From NCBI RefSeq assembly GCF_039614845.1, contig NZ_JBDIML010000002.1, positions 248,001 to 312,000 of the forward strand: a DNA stretch of 64,000 bases, in the 5' to 3' direction. Source of the DNA: Ornithinibacillus xuwenensis (GTDB taxonomy: Bacteria; Bacillota; Bacilli; Bacillales; Amphibacillaceae). The position numbers were made by a program, and so were the translations under genes. The notes below the pieces were generated by a model. It saw only the letters and a program-made list of their open reading frames with translations. It was not told where the DNA came from and did not search any database. Positions 31,668 to 40,881 of the stretch are shown here, one piece after another (positions within the stretch are counted from its first letter, which is position 1; every line of letters starts with the position of its first letter).

Positions 31668-33563
31668 ATGGATATTCTGAACAGGGTGAAGAACTATCGA
31701 GAGGAAGAGAATCGTCTGAAGTGGGAGGGTACATTCGCGGAGTACCTAGAAATTATCAAGGATAGACCGGAAGTAGCACAAACAGCCCACTCACGTGTGT
31801 ATAATATGATTAAAGCGGCTGGAGTCGAGGAAAGAAATAGTCGAAAGATGTATCAGTTCTTTGGCGAAGAGATATTTGGTTTAGAAGAGGCAATTGAAAG
31901 ACTTGTTGAAGAATACTTTCATCCGGCAGCCAAACGACTTGATGTAAGAAAACGAATATTACTGTTAATGGGACCTGTTAGTGGTGGTAAATCCACCATT
32001 GTCACCATGCTAAAGCGTGGATTAGAGCAATACTCCCGAACAGATGAGGGTGCTGTCTATGCAATTAAAGGCTGTCCGATGCATGAAGATCCCTTGCATT
32101 TAATTCCACATCATCTGCGAGAGGAATTCCATCAGGAATATGGCATACGTATTGAAGGGAGTCTTTCACCACTCAACACCATGCGTTTAGAAAAGGAATA
32201 TAGCGGATGTGTCGAAGATGTGATGGTGGAAAGAATTTTCTTTTCCGAGGATAAGCGTGTTGGGATTGGAACGTTTAGTCCGTCCGATCCAAAATCACAG
32301 GATATAGCAGATTTAACCGGGAGTATCGACTTTTCTACGATTGCTGAGTATGGCTCGGAATCAGATCCGAGAGCGTATCGATTTGATGGTGAACTGAACA
32401 AGGCAAACCGTGGGATGATGGAATTTCAGGAAATGTTAAAGTGTGATGAAAAATTCTTATGGCATCTGCTTTCCCTAACGCAAGAAGGGAATTTTAAAGC
32501 AGGAAGATTTGCATTAATATCGGCGGATGAACTCATCGTGGCACATACAAATGAATCCGAATATCGTTCATTCATTTCCAATAAGAAAAATGAAGCCCTT
32601 CACTCCCGTATCATTGTCATGCCTATTCCGTATAATTTAAGGGTGAGTGAAGAAGAAAGAATCTATGAAAAAATGATTAAGCAAAGCGATATGGCTCATG
32701 TCCATATTGCGCCACATGCATTGCGTGTTGCTGCTATATTCTCCGTATTAACTCGATTGGAAGACTCTAAGAAGCAAGGGATGGATTTGCTAAAGAAGAT
32801 GCGCCTTTATGATGGGGAGAATGTAGAGGGCTTTAATCAAGTGGATGTAGAGGAATTAAAGAAGGAATTCCCAGTCGAAGGTATGAATGGCATTGATCCT
32901 AGATATGTTATTAACCGGATATCATCTGCCATTATTCGAAAAGAAGTGCCTTCCATTAATGCGCTAGATGTATTACGTTCCTTAAAGGAAGGATTAGATC
33001 AGCATGCATCCATTTCGAGTGAAGATAAAGAAAACTATATGAATTATATAGCAATTGCGAGAAGAGAGTACGATGATATTGCGAAGAAAGAAGTTCAGAA
33101 AGCATTTGTATATTCCTATGAAGAGTCTGCTAAATCATTAATGGATAACTATTTAGATAATGTTGAAGCATACTGTAATAAGAATAAGCTGCGAGATCCG
33201 TTAACAGGTGAAGAATTAAATCCAGATGAAAAACTAATGCGTTCTATTGAAGAACAGATTGGAATCTCAGAAAATGCGAAGAAATCCTTCCGAGAGGAAA
33301 TCCTCATTCGAATTTCCGCATATGCCAGAAAGGGCAAGCGTTTTGACTATAATTCACATGAACGATTACGAGAAGCCATTCAGAAAAAACTATTTGCGGA
33401 TTTAAAGGATGTTGTGAAGATTACTACTTCATCGAAAACACCAGATGAGTCGCAGCTTAAGAAGATTAATGAGGTCATTGCTAGATTAATTGATGAGCAT
33501 GGATACAATTCGGTTTCCGCTAATGAGTTATTGCGCTATGTTGGAAGCTTACTGAACCGATAA
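31668..33563 (+). CDS. prkA: PrkA serine protein kinase / AAA+ protein
   Basis: PrkA is a 631-residue cytoplasmic protein with an AAA+ N-terminal domain (Walker A GPVSGGKST at ~105, arginine-rich sensor regions) and a C-terminal kinase-like domain. In Bacillus it is expressed in sporulation and stationary phase and acts with YhbH and SpoVR, both encoded in this window. The start MDILNRVKNYREEENRLKWEGTF follows GGAGGG. In enterics yeaG-yeaH-ycgB form the equivalent stress set. Here yhbH is 246 bp downstream with its own leader, and spoVR is 5 kb away. Confidence 0.96.
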   Translation: MDILNRVKNYREEENRLKWEGTFAEYLEIIKDRPEVAQTAHSRVYNMIKAAGVEERNSRKMYQFFGEEIFGLEEAIERLVEEYFHPAAKRLDVRKRILLLMGPVSGGKSTIVTMLKRGLEQYSRTDEGAVYAIKGCPMHEDPLHLIPHHLREEFHQEYGIRIEGSLSPLNTMRLEKEYSGCVEDVMVERIFFSEDKRVGIGTFSPSDPKSQDIADLTGSIDFSTIAEYGSESDPRAYRFDGELNKANRGMMEFQEMLKCDEKFLWHLLSLTQEGNFKAGRFALISADELIVAHTNESEYRSFISNKKNEALHSRIIVMPIPYNLRVSEEERIYEKMIKQSDMAHVHIAPHALRVAAIFSVLTRLEDSKKQGMDLLKKMRLYDGENVEGFNQVDVEELKKEFPVEGMNGIDPRYVINRISSAIIRKEVPSINALDVLRSLKEGLDQHASISSEDKENYMNYIAIARREYDDIAKKEVQKAFVYSYEESAKSLMDNYLDNVEAYCNKNKLRDPLTGEELNPDEKLMRSIEEQIGISENAKKSFREEILIRISAYARKGKRFDYNSHERLREAIQKKLFADLKDVVKITTSSKTPDESQLKKINEVIARLIDEHGYNSVSANELLRYVGSLLNR

Positions 33564-33574
33564 TAATACAATTT

Positions 33575-33622
33575 AAAAGGTAACAAGGCTTGGAAAAATA
33601 TTCGAGTCTTGTTACCTTTTTG
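33575..33622 (+). terminator. prkA terminator
   Basis: A 16-nt stem (33575-33590 with 33605-33620, two mismatched or wobble positions) is followed by TTTTTG. Confidence 0.85.
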
Positions 33623-33643
33623 TAATCCCAATTTTTCGTTATA

Positions 33644-33774
33644 TTGCAATAATATGCGCCTAACTGCATATTATAGAGAAAAGTATCGTAATCTTCTGAA
33701 GGAGAGTACGATCTTTTTTTACCAGATAGGATGATTCACTTCCCTATCTGCCATTTTTTAAGGCATGTGAATGC
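33644..33774 (+). promoter_or_regulatory. Hairpin-rich leader before yhbH (possible attenuator or small RNA)
   Basis: A possible promoter (TTGCAA 33644, TATTAT 33669, 19-bp spacer) is followed by three consecutive hairpins. ATCGTA/TACGAT lies at 33685-33712 with a T7 tail. CAGATAGG/CCTATCTG lies at 33723-33750 with a T6 tail. GGCAT/ATGCC lies at 33762-33775. The first two look like intrinsic terminators placed before, not after, a gene. yhbH may thus be attenuated, or a short RNA may be made here. Confidence 0.45.
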
Positions 33775-33809
33775 CAGGCAATCTATAAAATTGTATAGGA
33801 GGGGAAGGT

Positions 33810-34979
33810 ATGCAGGAAGGTAAACACAGCTTTGTCGTCTCCGAGGAAAACTGGTCCCTCCATCGCAAAGGCTTTCAAGATCAGCAACGTCATACGGATA
33901 AAGTAAAGGAAGCCATCAAAAACAATTTACCAGACTTAATAAGTGAAGAAAGCATCGTGATGTCCAATGGGCGGGATATTATTAAAGTTCCAATTCGTTC
34001 ATTAGATGAGTACAAAATTCGTTATAACTACAACAAATCCAAGCATGTAGGGCAAGGAAATGGAGACAGTAAAGTAGGAGATGTAGTCGGAAAGGATCCG
34101 AATGCGAAGGGGCAGAATAAAAACGGTCCTGGCGATGGAAAGAAGGCTGGCGATCAGCCTGGGAGTGACTACTATGAAGCGGAGGTTTCGTTAGCGGAGT
34201 TGGAGGAAGCCCTATTTAAAGAACTAGCCTTACCAAATCTTGAAGAGAAGGAACAGGCAGAGATTATAACGGAAAAGACAGCGTTTAATGATGTCCGAAA
34301 AAAAGGTTTAATGGGAAATATCGATAAAAAACGTACCATATTAACGGCTATTAAACGAAATGCTAGGGAAGGTAGGCCGGGTATTTCACCAATCTATAAT
34401 GATGACCTCAGATTTAAGACTTGGAACGACGTTATTAAACCAGAGTCAAAGGCAGTCGTGCTAGCGATGATGGATACAAGTGCCTCAATGGGGTCGTTTG
34501 AGAAATATATGGCGCGCAGCTTCTTCTTTTGGATGACACGCTTCCTACAAACAAAGTATGAGCAGGTAGACATTGCCTATATAGCCCATCATACGGAGGC
34601 TAAGGTTGTGACAGAAGAGGAGTTTTTTTCAAAGGGAGAAAGTGGTGGAACAATATGTTCTTCAGCATATGCCAAAGCAATGGAATTAATTGATGAACAC
34701 TATCAGCCATCTCGGTATAATATATATCCTTTTCATTTTTCAGATGGTGAAAATATAACATCAGATAATCCAAAATGTATGAAACTCGTCAGCGAAATAA
34801 TGGATGTGTCCAATATGTTCGGCTATGCAGAGGTCAATATTTATAATCGCCACTCCACGCTAATGCGTGCATATAACACTATTGAGAATCCAAAATTTCG
34901 TCATTATATTTTAAAGGAGAAGCGAGATGTCTATCATGCAATGAAACGCTTTTTCCAACAAGAAGCAGCAGTTGTGTAG
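33810..34979 (+). CDS. yhbH: YhbH, DUF444/VWA-domain sporulation-stress protein
   Basis: This 389-residue cytoplasmic protein belongs to the DUF444 family that accompanies PrkA. After a Gly/Lys-rich flexible region (~75-115), the C-terminal half is a von Willebrand A-like domain. Its metal-site motif is DTSASMG (VLAMMDTSASMGSFEKYMAR, ~220), and a second site residue lies in HFSDGENITSDN. Such VWA proteins often partner AAA+ ATPases, which fits PrkA. AGGAGGGG precedes the ATG. It ends at a C/G-rich terminator. Confidence 0.95.
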   Translation: MQEGKHSFVVSEENWSLHRKGFQDQQRHTDKVKEAIKNNLPDLISEESIVMSNGRDIIKVPIRSLDEYKIRYNYNKSKHVGQGNGDSKVGDVVGKDPNAKGQNKNGPGDGKKAGDQPGSDYYEAEVSLAELEEALFKELALPNLEEKEQAEIITEKTAFNDVRKKGLMGNIDKKRTILTAIKRNAREGRPGISPIYNDDLRFKTWNDVIKPESKAVVLAMMDTSASMGSFEKYMARSFFFWMTRFLQTKYEQVDIAYIAHHTEAKVVTEEEFFSKGESGGTICSSAYAKAMELIDEHYQPSRYNIYPFHFSDGENITSDNPKCMKLVSEIMDVSNMFGYAEVNIYNRHSTLMRAYNTIENPKFRHYILKEKRDVYHAMKRFFQQEAAVV

Positions 34980-34988
34980 CCGATGTAT

Positions 34989-35019
34989 GAAAAAATCCCC
35001 TGTTGGGGGGATTTTTTTT
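34989..35019. terminator. Terminator between yhbH and the convergent gene
   Basis: AAAAATCCCC (34991-35000) pairs with GGGGATTTTT (35007-35016), with T-rich tail on the plus strand and A-rich start that serves the minus strand. Confidence 0.85.
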
Positions 35020-35026
35020 GGAGAAA

Positions 35027-35383
35027 TTACGAATTGGTTAGTTCAATCTTATATACGCCACGATCTGTCGTAATAAAAAACTTATGTCCATCAAACTCAT
35101 AAAGGGTATTATCCTGAAGTGGTATCTCATAGACAGGTGATGGAAGCGGCTGACTACTCATTTCTGCAAGTGTTTCAATTTGTCCTTCGCCATTTAACTG
35201 CAAGCTATGCATGGGTACATAATCATCAATTCTACGTGTGTTCCGATCATAGGATATATGCTGTAATTTCATAATGGTTTGATCAATATCGTCCATTTCG
35301 TGCTTCGTTATCTTCACAGTCTGTCCACCCCACTGCTGAATAAGCTCATTAAATTCCTCAACCGATAAAAACTGATGGTCCAT
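35027..35383 (-). CDS. Hypothetical protein
   Basis: I do not recognise this 118-residue soluble protein. It begins MDHQFLSVEEFNELIQQW, with predicted helix then mixed strands (QTVKITKHEMDDIDQTIMKL, TLYEFDGHKFFITTDRGVYKI). There is no signal peptide, cysteine or membrane segment. The composition looks coding and GGAGGG precedes the ATG. It sits alone between yhbH and htpG on the opposite strand. Confidence 0.65.
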   Translation of the reverse strand: MDHQFLSVEEFNELIQQWGGQTVKITKHEMDDIDQTIMKLQHISYDRNTRRIDDYVPMHSLQLNGEGQIETLAEMSSQPLPSPVYEIPLQDNTLYEFDGHKFFITTDRGVYKIELTNS

Positions 35384-35491
35384 ACTATCCCTCCTGATAA
35401 TAAAATCTCCTAATTCATCAAGAAATATGCGAAAGGGATTATGTGGTTAGAGATTTTCCTCGTGATTTTTCTTACCCTAATAGCATTCCTG

Positions 35492-35521
35492 TTGACACCA
35501 TTCAAACAGATATGATATTTA
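35492..35521 (+). promoter_or_regulatory. htpG promoter
   Basis: TTGACA (35492-35497), 18-bp spacer, TATTTA (35516-35521): a vegetative sigma-A promoter whose start would lie just before the CIRCE operator. Confidence 0.65.
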
Positions 35522-35532
35522 TTTGTTAGGCG

Positions 35533-35559
35533 TTAGCACTCTTTGTATTAGAGTGCTAA
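35533..35559 (+). promoter_or_regulatory. CIRCE element (HrcA operator)
   Basis: TTAGCACTC-N9-GAGTGCTAA is an exact CIRCE inverted repeat, the binding site of the heat-shock repressor HrcA. It lies in the 5-prime untranslated region of htpG. B. subtilis htpG is HrcA-independent (class III), so this is a different wiring. Confidence 0.96.
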
Positions 35560-35610
35560 AATGAAGGTATTCATAATAATAGTTACCAAGATGATAAGGA
35601 GATGAAAAGA

Positions 35611-37494
35611 ATGGGAAAAAGAAAGTTCAAAGCCGAGTCGAAACGATTATTGGATTTGATGATTAACTCCATCTACTCTCAACGTGAGGTGTTCTTACGG
35701 GAACTAATATCCAATGCAAGTGACGCAATTGATAAGATCTACTACAGAGCATTAACCGATGAAAATTTATCCTTTAATCAGAGCGATTATTACATAAAAA
35801 TTATCCCGAACAAGGAAACGCGTTCCTTAACGCTAATTGATACAGGTATTGGGATGACTCAGGAAGAATTAGAAAAGAATTTAGGTACAATTGCCAAGAG
35901 TGGCTCCTTTAATTTCAAGAGCGAGAATGAAGTAAAGGATGGTCACGATATTATCGGGCAGTTTGGAGTAGGGTTCTATGCTGCATTTATGGTAGCGGAT
36001 GTTGTAACAGTAAAAAGTAAGGCATTGGGTAGTGATGAAGCATTTAAATGGGAATCAAAAGGATCAGATGGTTATACAATTGAGCCAACAGAAAAAGAAA
36101 CAGTTGGAACCGAAATTACATTAAAGCTAAAAGAAAATGAAGATGATGAGAATTTTGAGGAGTATTTGCAGGAATATCGCTTGAAGGAAATTATTAAGAA
36201 GTATTCTGACTTTATTCGTTATCCAATTAAGATGGATGTTACGAAAAGTAAGAAGGAAGAAGACAGTGATGATTACGTTGAATATATGGAAGAAGAAACC
36301 ATCAATAGTATGGTTCCCATTTGGAGAAAAAATAAAAGCGAGCTAAGTGATGAAGATTATGAGAATTTCTATCATGAGAAGCGCTATGGCTTTGACAAGC
36401 CATTAAAGCATATCCACGCAAATGTTGATGGAACAATTCGCTATAATGCCATTTTATTTATTCCAGAAAACCGTCCATTTGATTATTACTCACAGGATTA
36501 TGAAAAAGGTCTTGAGCTGTATTCGAATGGTGTTTTAATCATGGAAAGGTGTGCAGACTTAGTTCCGGATCACTTTAGCTTTGTGAAAGGTTTAGTGGAT
36601 TCAGAGGATTTGTCACTAAATATTTCCCGAGAAATGCTACAGCATGATCGACAATTAAAACTAATTGCTAAAAACATTAATAAGAAGATTAAATCCCAAT
36701 TACTCAGTCTACAACGAGACGAACGTGAAAAATATGAACAATTTTATCATGCTTTTGGTAGACAGTTGAAATTTGGCGTCTATAATGAATTTGGCGCGAA
36801 TAAGGATGTCCTAAAAGATCTATTGATGTTCTATTCCTCAAAAGAGAACAAGCTCGTGACATTAGCTGAATATGTATCGAGAATGCCAGAAGAACAAAAA
36901 TACATTTATTATGCAACTGGAGAATCCATTGAGCGTATCGAAAAGCTACCGCAAACGGAATTAGTTGCCGATAAAGGATTTGAAATTCTATACTTCACGG
37001 AAGAAATAGATGAATTCGCTATCCGTGTTTTAATGAACTATGAAGAAAAGGAATTCAAATCGGTATCAAGTAATGACTTAGGGATTGAATCTGAGGATGA
37101 GAAGGCTTCTGAAACCGAAGCGAGTGAAAACAAAGAGCTGTTTGCATACATGAAAGAGCAGCTAGGCGGAAAAGTAAAAGAGGTACGAATTTCAAAACGC
37201 CTAAAATCACATCCAGTATGCTTAACAGCTGAAGGTGAAATCTCTATTGAAATGGAAAAGGTTATTAATGCAATGCCTGATAATCAAAGTGTTAAAGCGG
37301 ATAAGGTGCTTGAAATTAATCCAAATCACGAGGTATTTCAAGCGTTAAAGACGGCATATGATACAGATAAAGAAAAGTTAACACTTTATACAAGTATTTT
37401 GTTTAATCAGGCACTGTTAATTGAAGGCTTGCCAATAGATGATCCAGTAGAATTTACGAATAATATGGTTAAGGTGATGGTTACACCTGCATAA
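35611..37494 (+). CDS. htpG: HtpG, Hsp90 chaperone
   Basis: This 627-residue ATP-dependent chaperone, a cytoplasmic homodimer, remodels client proteins under heat and other stress. The GHKL ATPase motifs are FLRELISNASDAIDKI, TLIDTGIGM and IGQFGVGFYAAFM. The middle domain contains SLNISREMLQHDRQLK with the catalytic Arg. The frame begins at 35602, but AAGGAG directly abuts that ATG, while ATG 35611 is correctly spaced and gives MGKRKFKAESKRLL, the family start. CIRCE control implies HrcA repression. Monocistronic. Confidence 0.97.
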   Translation: MGKRKFKAESKRLLDLMINSIYSQREVFLRELISNASDAIDKIYYRALTDENLSFNQSDYYIKIIPNKETRSLTLIDTGIGMTQEELEKNLGTIAKSGSFNFKSENEVKDGHDIIGQFGVGFYAAFMVADVVTVKSKALGSDEAFKWESKGSDGYTIEPTEKETVGTEITLKLKENEDDENFEEYLQEYRLKEIIKKYSDFIRYPIKMDVTKSKKEEDSDDYVEYMEEETINSMVPIWRKNKSELSDEDYENFYHEKRYGFDKPLKHIHANVDGTIRYNAILFIPENRPFDYYSQDYEKGLELYSNGVLIMERCADLVPDHFSFVKGLVDSEDLSLNISREMLQHDRQLKLIAKNINKKIKSQLLSLQRDEREKYEQFYHAFGRQLKFGVYNEFGANKDVLKDLLMFYSSKENKLVTLAEYVSRMPEEQKYIYYATGESIERIEKLPQTELVADKGFEILYFTEEIDEFAIRVLMNYEEKEFKSVSSNDLGIESEDEKASETEASENKELFAYMKEQLGGKVKEVRISKRLKSHPVCLTAEGEISIEMEKVINAMPDNQSVKADKVLEINPNHEVFQALKTAYDTDKEKLTLYTSILFNQALLIEGLPIDDPVEFTNNMVKVMVTPA

Positions 37495-37497
37495 GAA

Positions 37498-37541
37498 AAA
37501 AATGCATTTGGAGATACGAAACGCTCCAAATGCATTTTTGT
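37498..37541. terminator. Bidirectional terminator between htpG and the zinc-binding gene
   Basis: A perfect 16-bp stem (37498-37513 with 37524-37539) with A5 at the front and T5 at the end, so it can stop transcription from both convergent genes. Confidence 0.9.
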
Positions 37542-37547
37542 TTATAA

Positions 37548-38636
37548 TTATTGCAAAGCTTTATCCAATGTTTCAAGATTCGCTTTCATTAAACTAAAGT
37601 AATCTTCTCCGTTTTCGAGATCTTCCTCTGTTAAGGTAGATATATTATGGAGGTAAAGCGGCTCCGCATTAATTTCTTCACGAATGATTTCTGCGACTTT
37701 CGGTGTTACATTCGTTTCAAAGATTACATACTTAATTTCATGCTCTTTAGCAAGTTGAACAATATCGGATAACTCGGATTGTGAAGGCTCTTCACTAGGT
37801 GAAAGTCCAGCAATTGGAATTTGCGTTATTCCAAAGCTTTCTTCCCAGTAACCATAAGCTGCATGTGATACGACTATCTCTGGGTTTTCCTTAGATTCTA
37901 TTAACGTATGAAACTGGGAATCAAGCTCTTCAAGCTCTTTTTTCAATGTTTCATAGTTTTGCTCAAACGTTTCTTGTTGTTCCGGTTTAAGCTCGATAAG
38001 TGCATCCTTAATGTTTTCCGCAAGGACAATTGCGCGATATGGATCTAACCAAACGTGTGGATCTTGATCACCATGATCATGGTGATGTTCATCCTCACTG
38101 GATTCACCTTCCTCGTGCTCATGGTCATGCTCTTCTTCACTAGCTTCGCCTTCTGAATGGCTGTGGTTATGCTCTTCCTCACTAGCTTCGCCTTCTGAAT
38201 GGCTGTGGTCATGCTCTTCTTCACTAGCTTCGCCTTCTGCGTGTTCATGGGCGTGATCATGCGTATGCTCAATGACTTCAACCCCACTTGATGCCTCAAC
38301 CATCATAACATCTTCACCCTGGAGCGTTTCTTGAATGGTTTCAGCATAAGCTTCCATTCCTAAACCATTATAAATAAACGCGTCAGATTTAGCGATTTCA
38401 ATAACTTCCTTTGAAGTCGGCTCGTATGTATGGCTATCAGCACCTGGCGGTATAATGCTTTCAACTGCTACATACTCTCCACCGATTTTCTCAGCGAAAT
38501 CCTTTAACGGATAGATGGACGTATAAATAGTTAGCTTATCTCCATCTTCAGAGTTGTTATTTGCTTCTTCTGAATTACATGCTCCTAATAATAGTGCTAG
38601 AACCATTACACTGAATAAAATTCGAAATGTCTTCAA
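37548..38636 (-). CDS. znuA: Zinc ABC transporter substrate-binding lipoprotein (ZnuA/AdcA-like)
   Basis: This 362-residue surface lipoprotein (lipobox LLLGAC, Cys ~20) captures Zn2+ for import. The cluster A-I metal-binding fold has its ligand histidines in GADSHTYEPTSKEV (~66), DPHVWLDPY (~190) and VSHAAYGYW (~255). The His/Asp/Glu-rich loop (~125-187) is expanded into about four near-identical 13-15-residue units, each with a histidine cluster followed by EGEASEEE. In-frame duplication is evident at the DNA level (38100-38245). Two Zur-box-like sites lie upstream. The permease and ATPase genes are not in the window. Confidence 0.93.
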   Translation of the reverse strand: MKTFRILFSVMVLALLLGACNSEEANNNSEDGDKLTIYTSIYPLKDFAEKIGGEYVAVESIIPPGADSHTYEPTSKEVIEIAKSDAFIYNGLGMEAYAETIQETLQGEDVMMVEASSGVEVIEHTHDHAHEHAEGEASEEEHDHSHSEGEASEEEHNHSHSEGEASEEEHDHEHEEGESSEDEHHHDHGDQDPHVWLDPYRAIVLAENIKDALIELKPEQQETFEQNYETLKKELEELDSQFHTLIESKENPEIVVSHAAYGYWEESFGITQIPIAGLSPSEEPSQSELSDIVQLAKEHEIKYVIFETNVTPKVAEIIREEINAEPLYLHNISTLTEEDLENGEDYFSLMKANLETLDKALQ

Positions 38637-38672
38637 CTACAAATCTCTCCTTTTTAATCGATAAAATGAATT

Positions 38673-38716
38673 ATATCGTAACCATTTCGATTTGTAAATA
38701 GTAACGGTTACGATTT
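38673..38716 (-). promoter_or_regulatory. Two tandem Zur boxes
   Basis: Both 21-mers, at 38673-38693 and 38696-38716, match the B. subtilis Zur consensus (AAATCGTAAT-N-ATTACGATTT as I recall it) except at two or three positions each. Site 1 contains TCGTAACCATTTCGA; site 2 contains GTAACGGTTACGA. They are 23 bp apart start to start, about two helical turns. They sit between znuA (minus) and spoVR (plus), so zinc repression of znuA is expected. Confidence 0.8.
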
Positions 38717-38792
38717 ATGTTTATTCCCCTTTGTCGTTCATCATTCCAATTTTTTCTCATAAACTATAAAAAGCATTTTTGGAGGGATCAGG

Positions 38793-40193
38793 TTGACCGA
38801 TACAAAGGAGCTAAACAAGGCCATTGAGGAAATAACGGAGATTGCAATTGGATTTGGGTTAGATTTTTATCCAATGCGCTATGAGATTTGTCCAGCAGAT
38901 ATTATTTATACATTTGGAGCATATGGGATGCCAACTCGTTTCTCCCATTGGAGTTTTGGAAAGCAATTTCATCGTATGAAGCTACAATATGATTTGGGAT
39001 TAAGCCAAATATATGAGCTTGTCATCAATTCCGATCCTTGCTATGCATTTTTGTTAAACACGAATAGTCTGATTCAAAATAAATTAATTATCGCCCATGT
39101 ACTGGCCCATTGTGATTTCTTTAAACATAATGTTCGTTTCTCTAATACGAGAAGAGATATGGTTGAGAGTATGACGGCAACTGCCGAACGAATTGCCGAG
39201 TATGAGCTAATCCATGGAAAGCAAGAGGTGGAGGAATTTTTAGACGCGATCCTTGCGATTCAGGAGCATATCGACCCGTCCATTGTCCGTCCCAAATTAC
39301 CACAGTATGTTTGGGAAGAGGAGGAAGAGGAAGGGAAAAGCGTAAAAACAGAGTATGATGACCTCTGGGATATGGATGAAAAACCAAAGGAAACCCAACC
39401 GCCCTCAAGGAAAAAGAAAAAGTTTCCGCCAAAACCTGAAAAGGATTTACTCCTATTTATTGAGCAATATAGCAGAGAATTAGAGGACTGGCAACGCGAT
39501 ATTTTAACCATGATGCGAGAAGAAATGCTCTATTTTTGGCCGCAGCTGGAAACGAAAATCATGAACGAAGGCTGGGCTTCCTACTGGCATCAACGAATCA
39601 TGCGAGAACTAGACTTAACCACTGATGAAACGGTCGAATTTGCCAAATTAAACTCAAGTGTCGTACAGCCGTCAAAACAGCAAATTAACCCATATTATTT
39701 GGGCTTGAAAATATTTGAGGATATTGAGGAGCGTTATAATAATCCGACGAAAGAGATGAAGGAACGAGGCGTAAAACCAGGCTCTGGTCGGGAAAAGCTA
39801 TTTGAAGTCCGTGAAATTGAATCGGATATTTCCTTTATTCGAAATTACTTAACCAAGGAACTGGTTGAGCGAGAGGATATGTATTTGTTTGAGAAGCAAG
39901 GTGCTTACTATCGAATATCAGATAAGGATTATGAAAATATTCGTGATCAATTAGTTTCGATGCGCGTAAACGGAGGCTTTCCATATATAACAGTGGAGGA
40001 CGGCGATTACATGCGAAATGGTGAGTTGTATCTAGTCCACGGTTATGAAGGCACAGAATTAGATCTGCATTATTTAGAAAATGTGTTGCCGTATATTTAT
40101 CAGTTATGGGGAAGAAAGGTATTAATCGAAACGTATGTGGATGATAAGCTGACGGTTTATAGTTACGACGGTGATCGGGTGTTTAAGCGGTGA
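38793..40193 (+). CDS. spoVR: SpoVR family protein
   Basis: This 466-residue cytoplasmic protein is needed for normal spore cortex formation in B. subtilis and is part of the PrkA-YhbH-SpoVR stress set. Recognisable blocks are AIEEITEIAIGFGLDFYPMRYEICP at the start, YDLGLSQIYELVINSDPCYAFLL, HVLAHCDFFKHN and MNEGWASYWHQRIM (residues ~250), which contain conserved His and Glu residues. The start is TTG, supported by GGAGGG eight bases upstream. Its function at the biochemical level is unknown. Confidence 0.95.
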   Translation: MTDTKELNKAIEEITEIAIGFGLDFYPMRYEICPADIIYTFGAYGMPTRFSHWSFGKQFHRMKLQYDLGLSQIYELVINSDPCYAFLLNTNSLIQNKLIIAHVLAHCDFFKHNVRFSNTRRDMVESMTATAERIAEYELIHGKQEVEEFLDAILAIQEHIDPSIVRPKLPQYVWEEEEEEGKSVKTEYDDLWDMDEKPKETQPPSRKKKKFPPKPEKDLLLFIEQYSRELEDWQRDILTMMREEMLYFWPQLETKIMNEGWASYWHQRIMRELDLTTDETVEFAKLNSSVVQPSKQQINPYYLGLKIFEDIEERYNNPTKEMKERGVKPGSGREKLFEVREIESDISFIRNYLTKELVEREDMYLFEKQGAYYRISDKDYENIRDQLVSMRVNGGFPYITVEDGDYMRNGELYLVHGYEGTELDLHYLENVLPYIYQLWGRKVLIETYVDDKLTVYSYDGDRVFKR

Positions 40194-40212
40194 ATACTAT
40201 AAAAAACATAAC

Positions 40213-40245
40213 TAGAGGCTGTCTACTATGACAGCCTCTATAAAT
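40213..40245. terminator. Terminator between spoVR and the convergent gene
   Basis: TAGAGGCTGTC (40213-40223) pairs perfectly with GACAGCCTCTA (40230-40240), loop TACTAT. Confidence 0.85.
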
Positions 40246-40255
40246 TTTCAGATAG

Positions 40256-40705
40256 TTATTTTCGAATATAATAAAGATGCCAGCGAAGAAATAAATATGC
40301 AAATACGTAGTAAATGGCAGAATACCAGAGTTTCCATCCAGAATAATTTACAAAATCCACTTGGACCATTATGAATTCGAAGATAACGGCATATGCAACC
40401 CAAGCAGCTATATATGGGTAAAACTTTCGGTTTTGTTCTGGCATGAAGTTAAGATAGATAATTCCGTACGAGGGACCAAGTGTTAATTCTATTACGTGAA
40501 CACTGAGTTGAACGCCAGGTTCGGCCAATTCATAAAGCCTAAAATCTAAACTCAATAATACATCTGTACTCAAGTTTATCAGTGCGATTACAAACCATGT
40601 TACGTAAATCTCTTTCTTGGTTAAACGCTTTGGCATCAACCAGATAATAAAAAGGTTTATCACTAATGCTAGATAAGATGCAAGCCACCACATGTTGGTA
40701 ATCAT
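40256..40705 (-). CDS. CBO0543-family membrane protein
   Basis: This 149-residue protein consists almost wholly of five hydrophobic helices with short polar loops (WLMPKRLTKKEIYVTWFV, RLYELAEPGVQLSVHVIE, NFMPEQNRKFYPYIAAW). This pattern and length fit the CBO0543 family, common in spore-formers and of unknown role. The short polar motifs around E and H in the middle are conserved features of the family as I recall it. No partner gene is adjacent. Confidence 0.75.
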   Translation of the reverse strand: MITNMWWLASYLALVINLFIIWLMPKRLTKKEIYVTWFVIALINLSTDVLLSLDFRLYELAEPGVQLSVHVIELTLGPSYGIIYLNFMPEQNRKFYPYIAAWVAYAVIFEFIMVQVDFVNYSGWKLWYSAIYYVFAYLFLRWHLYYIRK

Positions 40706-40881
40706 CCTAGTTAGAAGATTTTTGCTTCAATCTTTAACGTATTCTTTTCAATATAGCTTTCGTATTTACAATACAATTATGTATTAAATATAGAGAAATC
40801 GATTGCTTAACAGATAATAGGTTGAATGTTTACGAATATTTTCGCATATGAGTAGATAACGATTAATTACTGGAGGACAAC

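Noticed and set aside
38045..38299. 84-residue ORF with repeats (QKAKLVRKS type)
   Set aside because: It is an out-of-frame shadow of the His-rich duplications in znuA.
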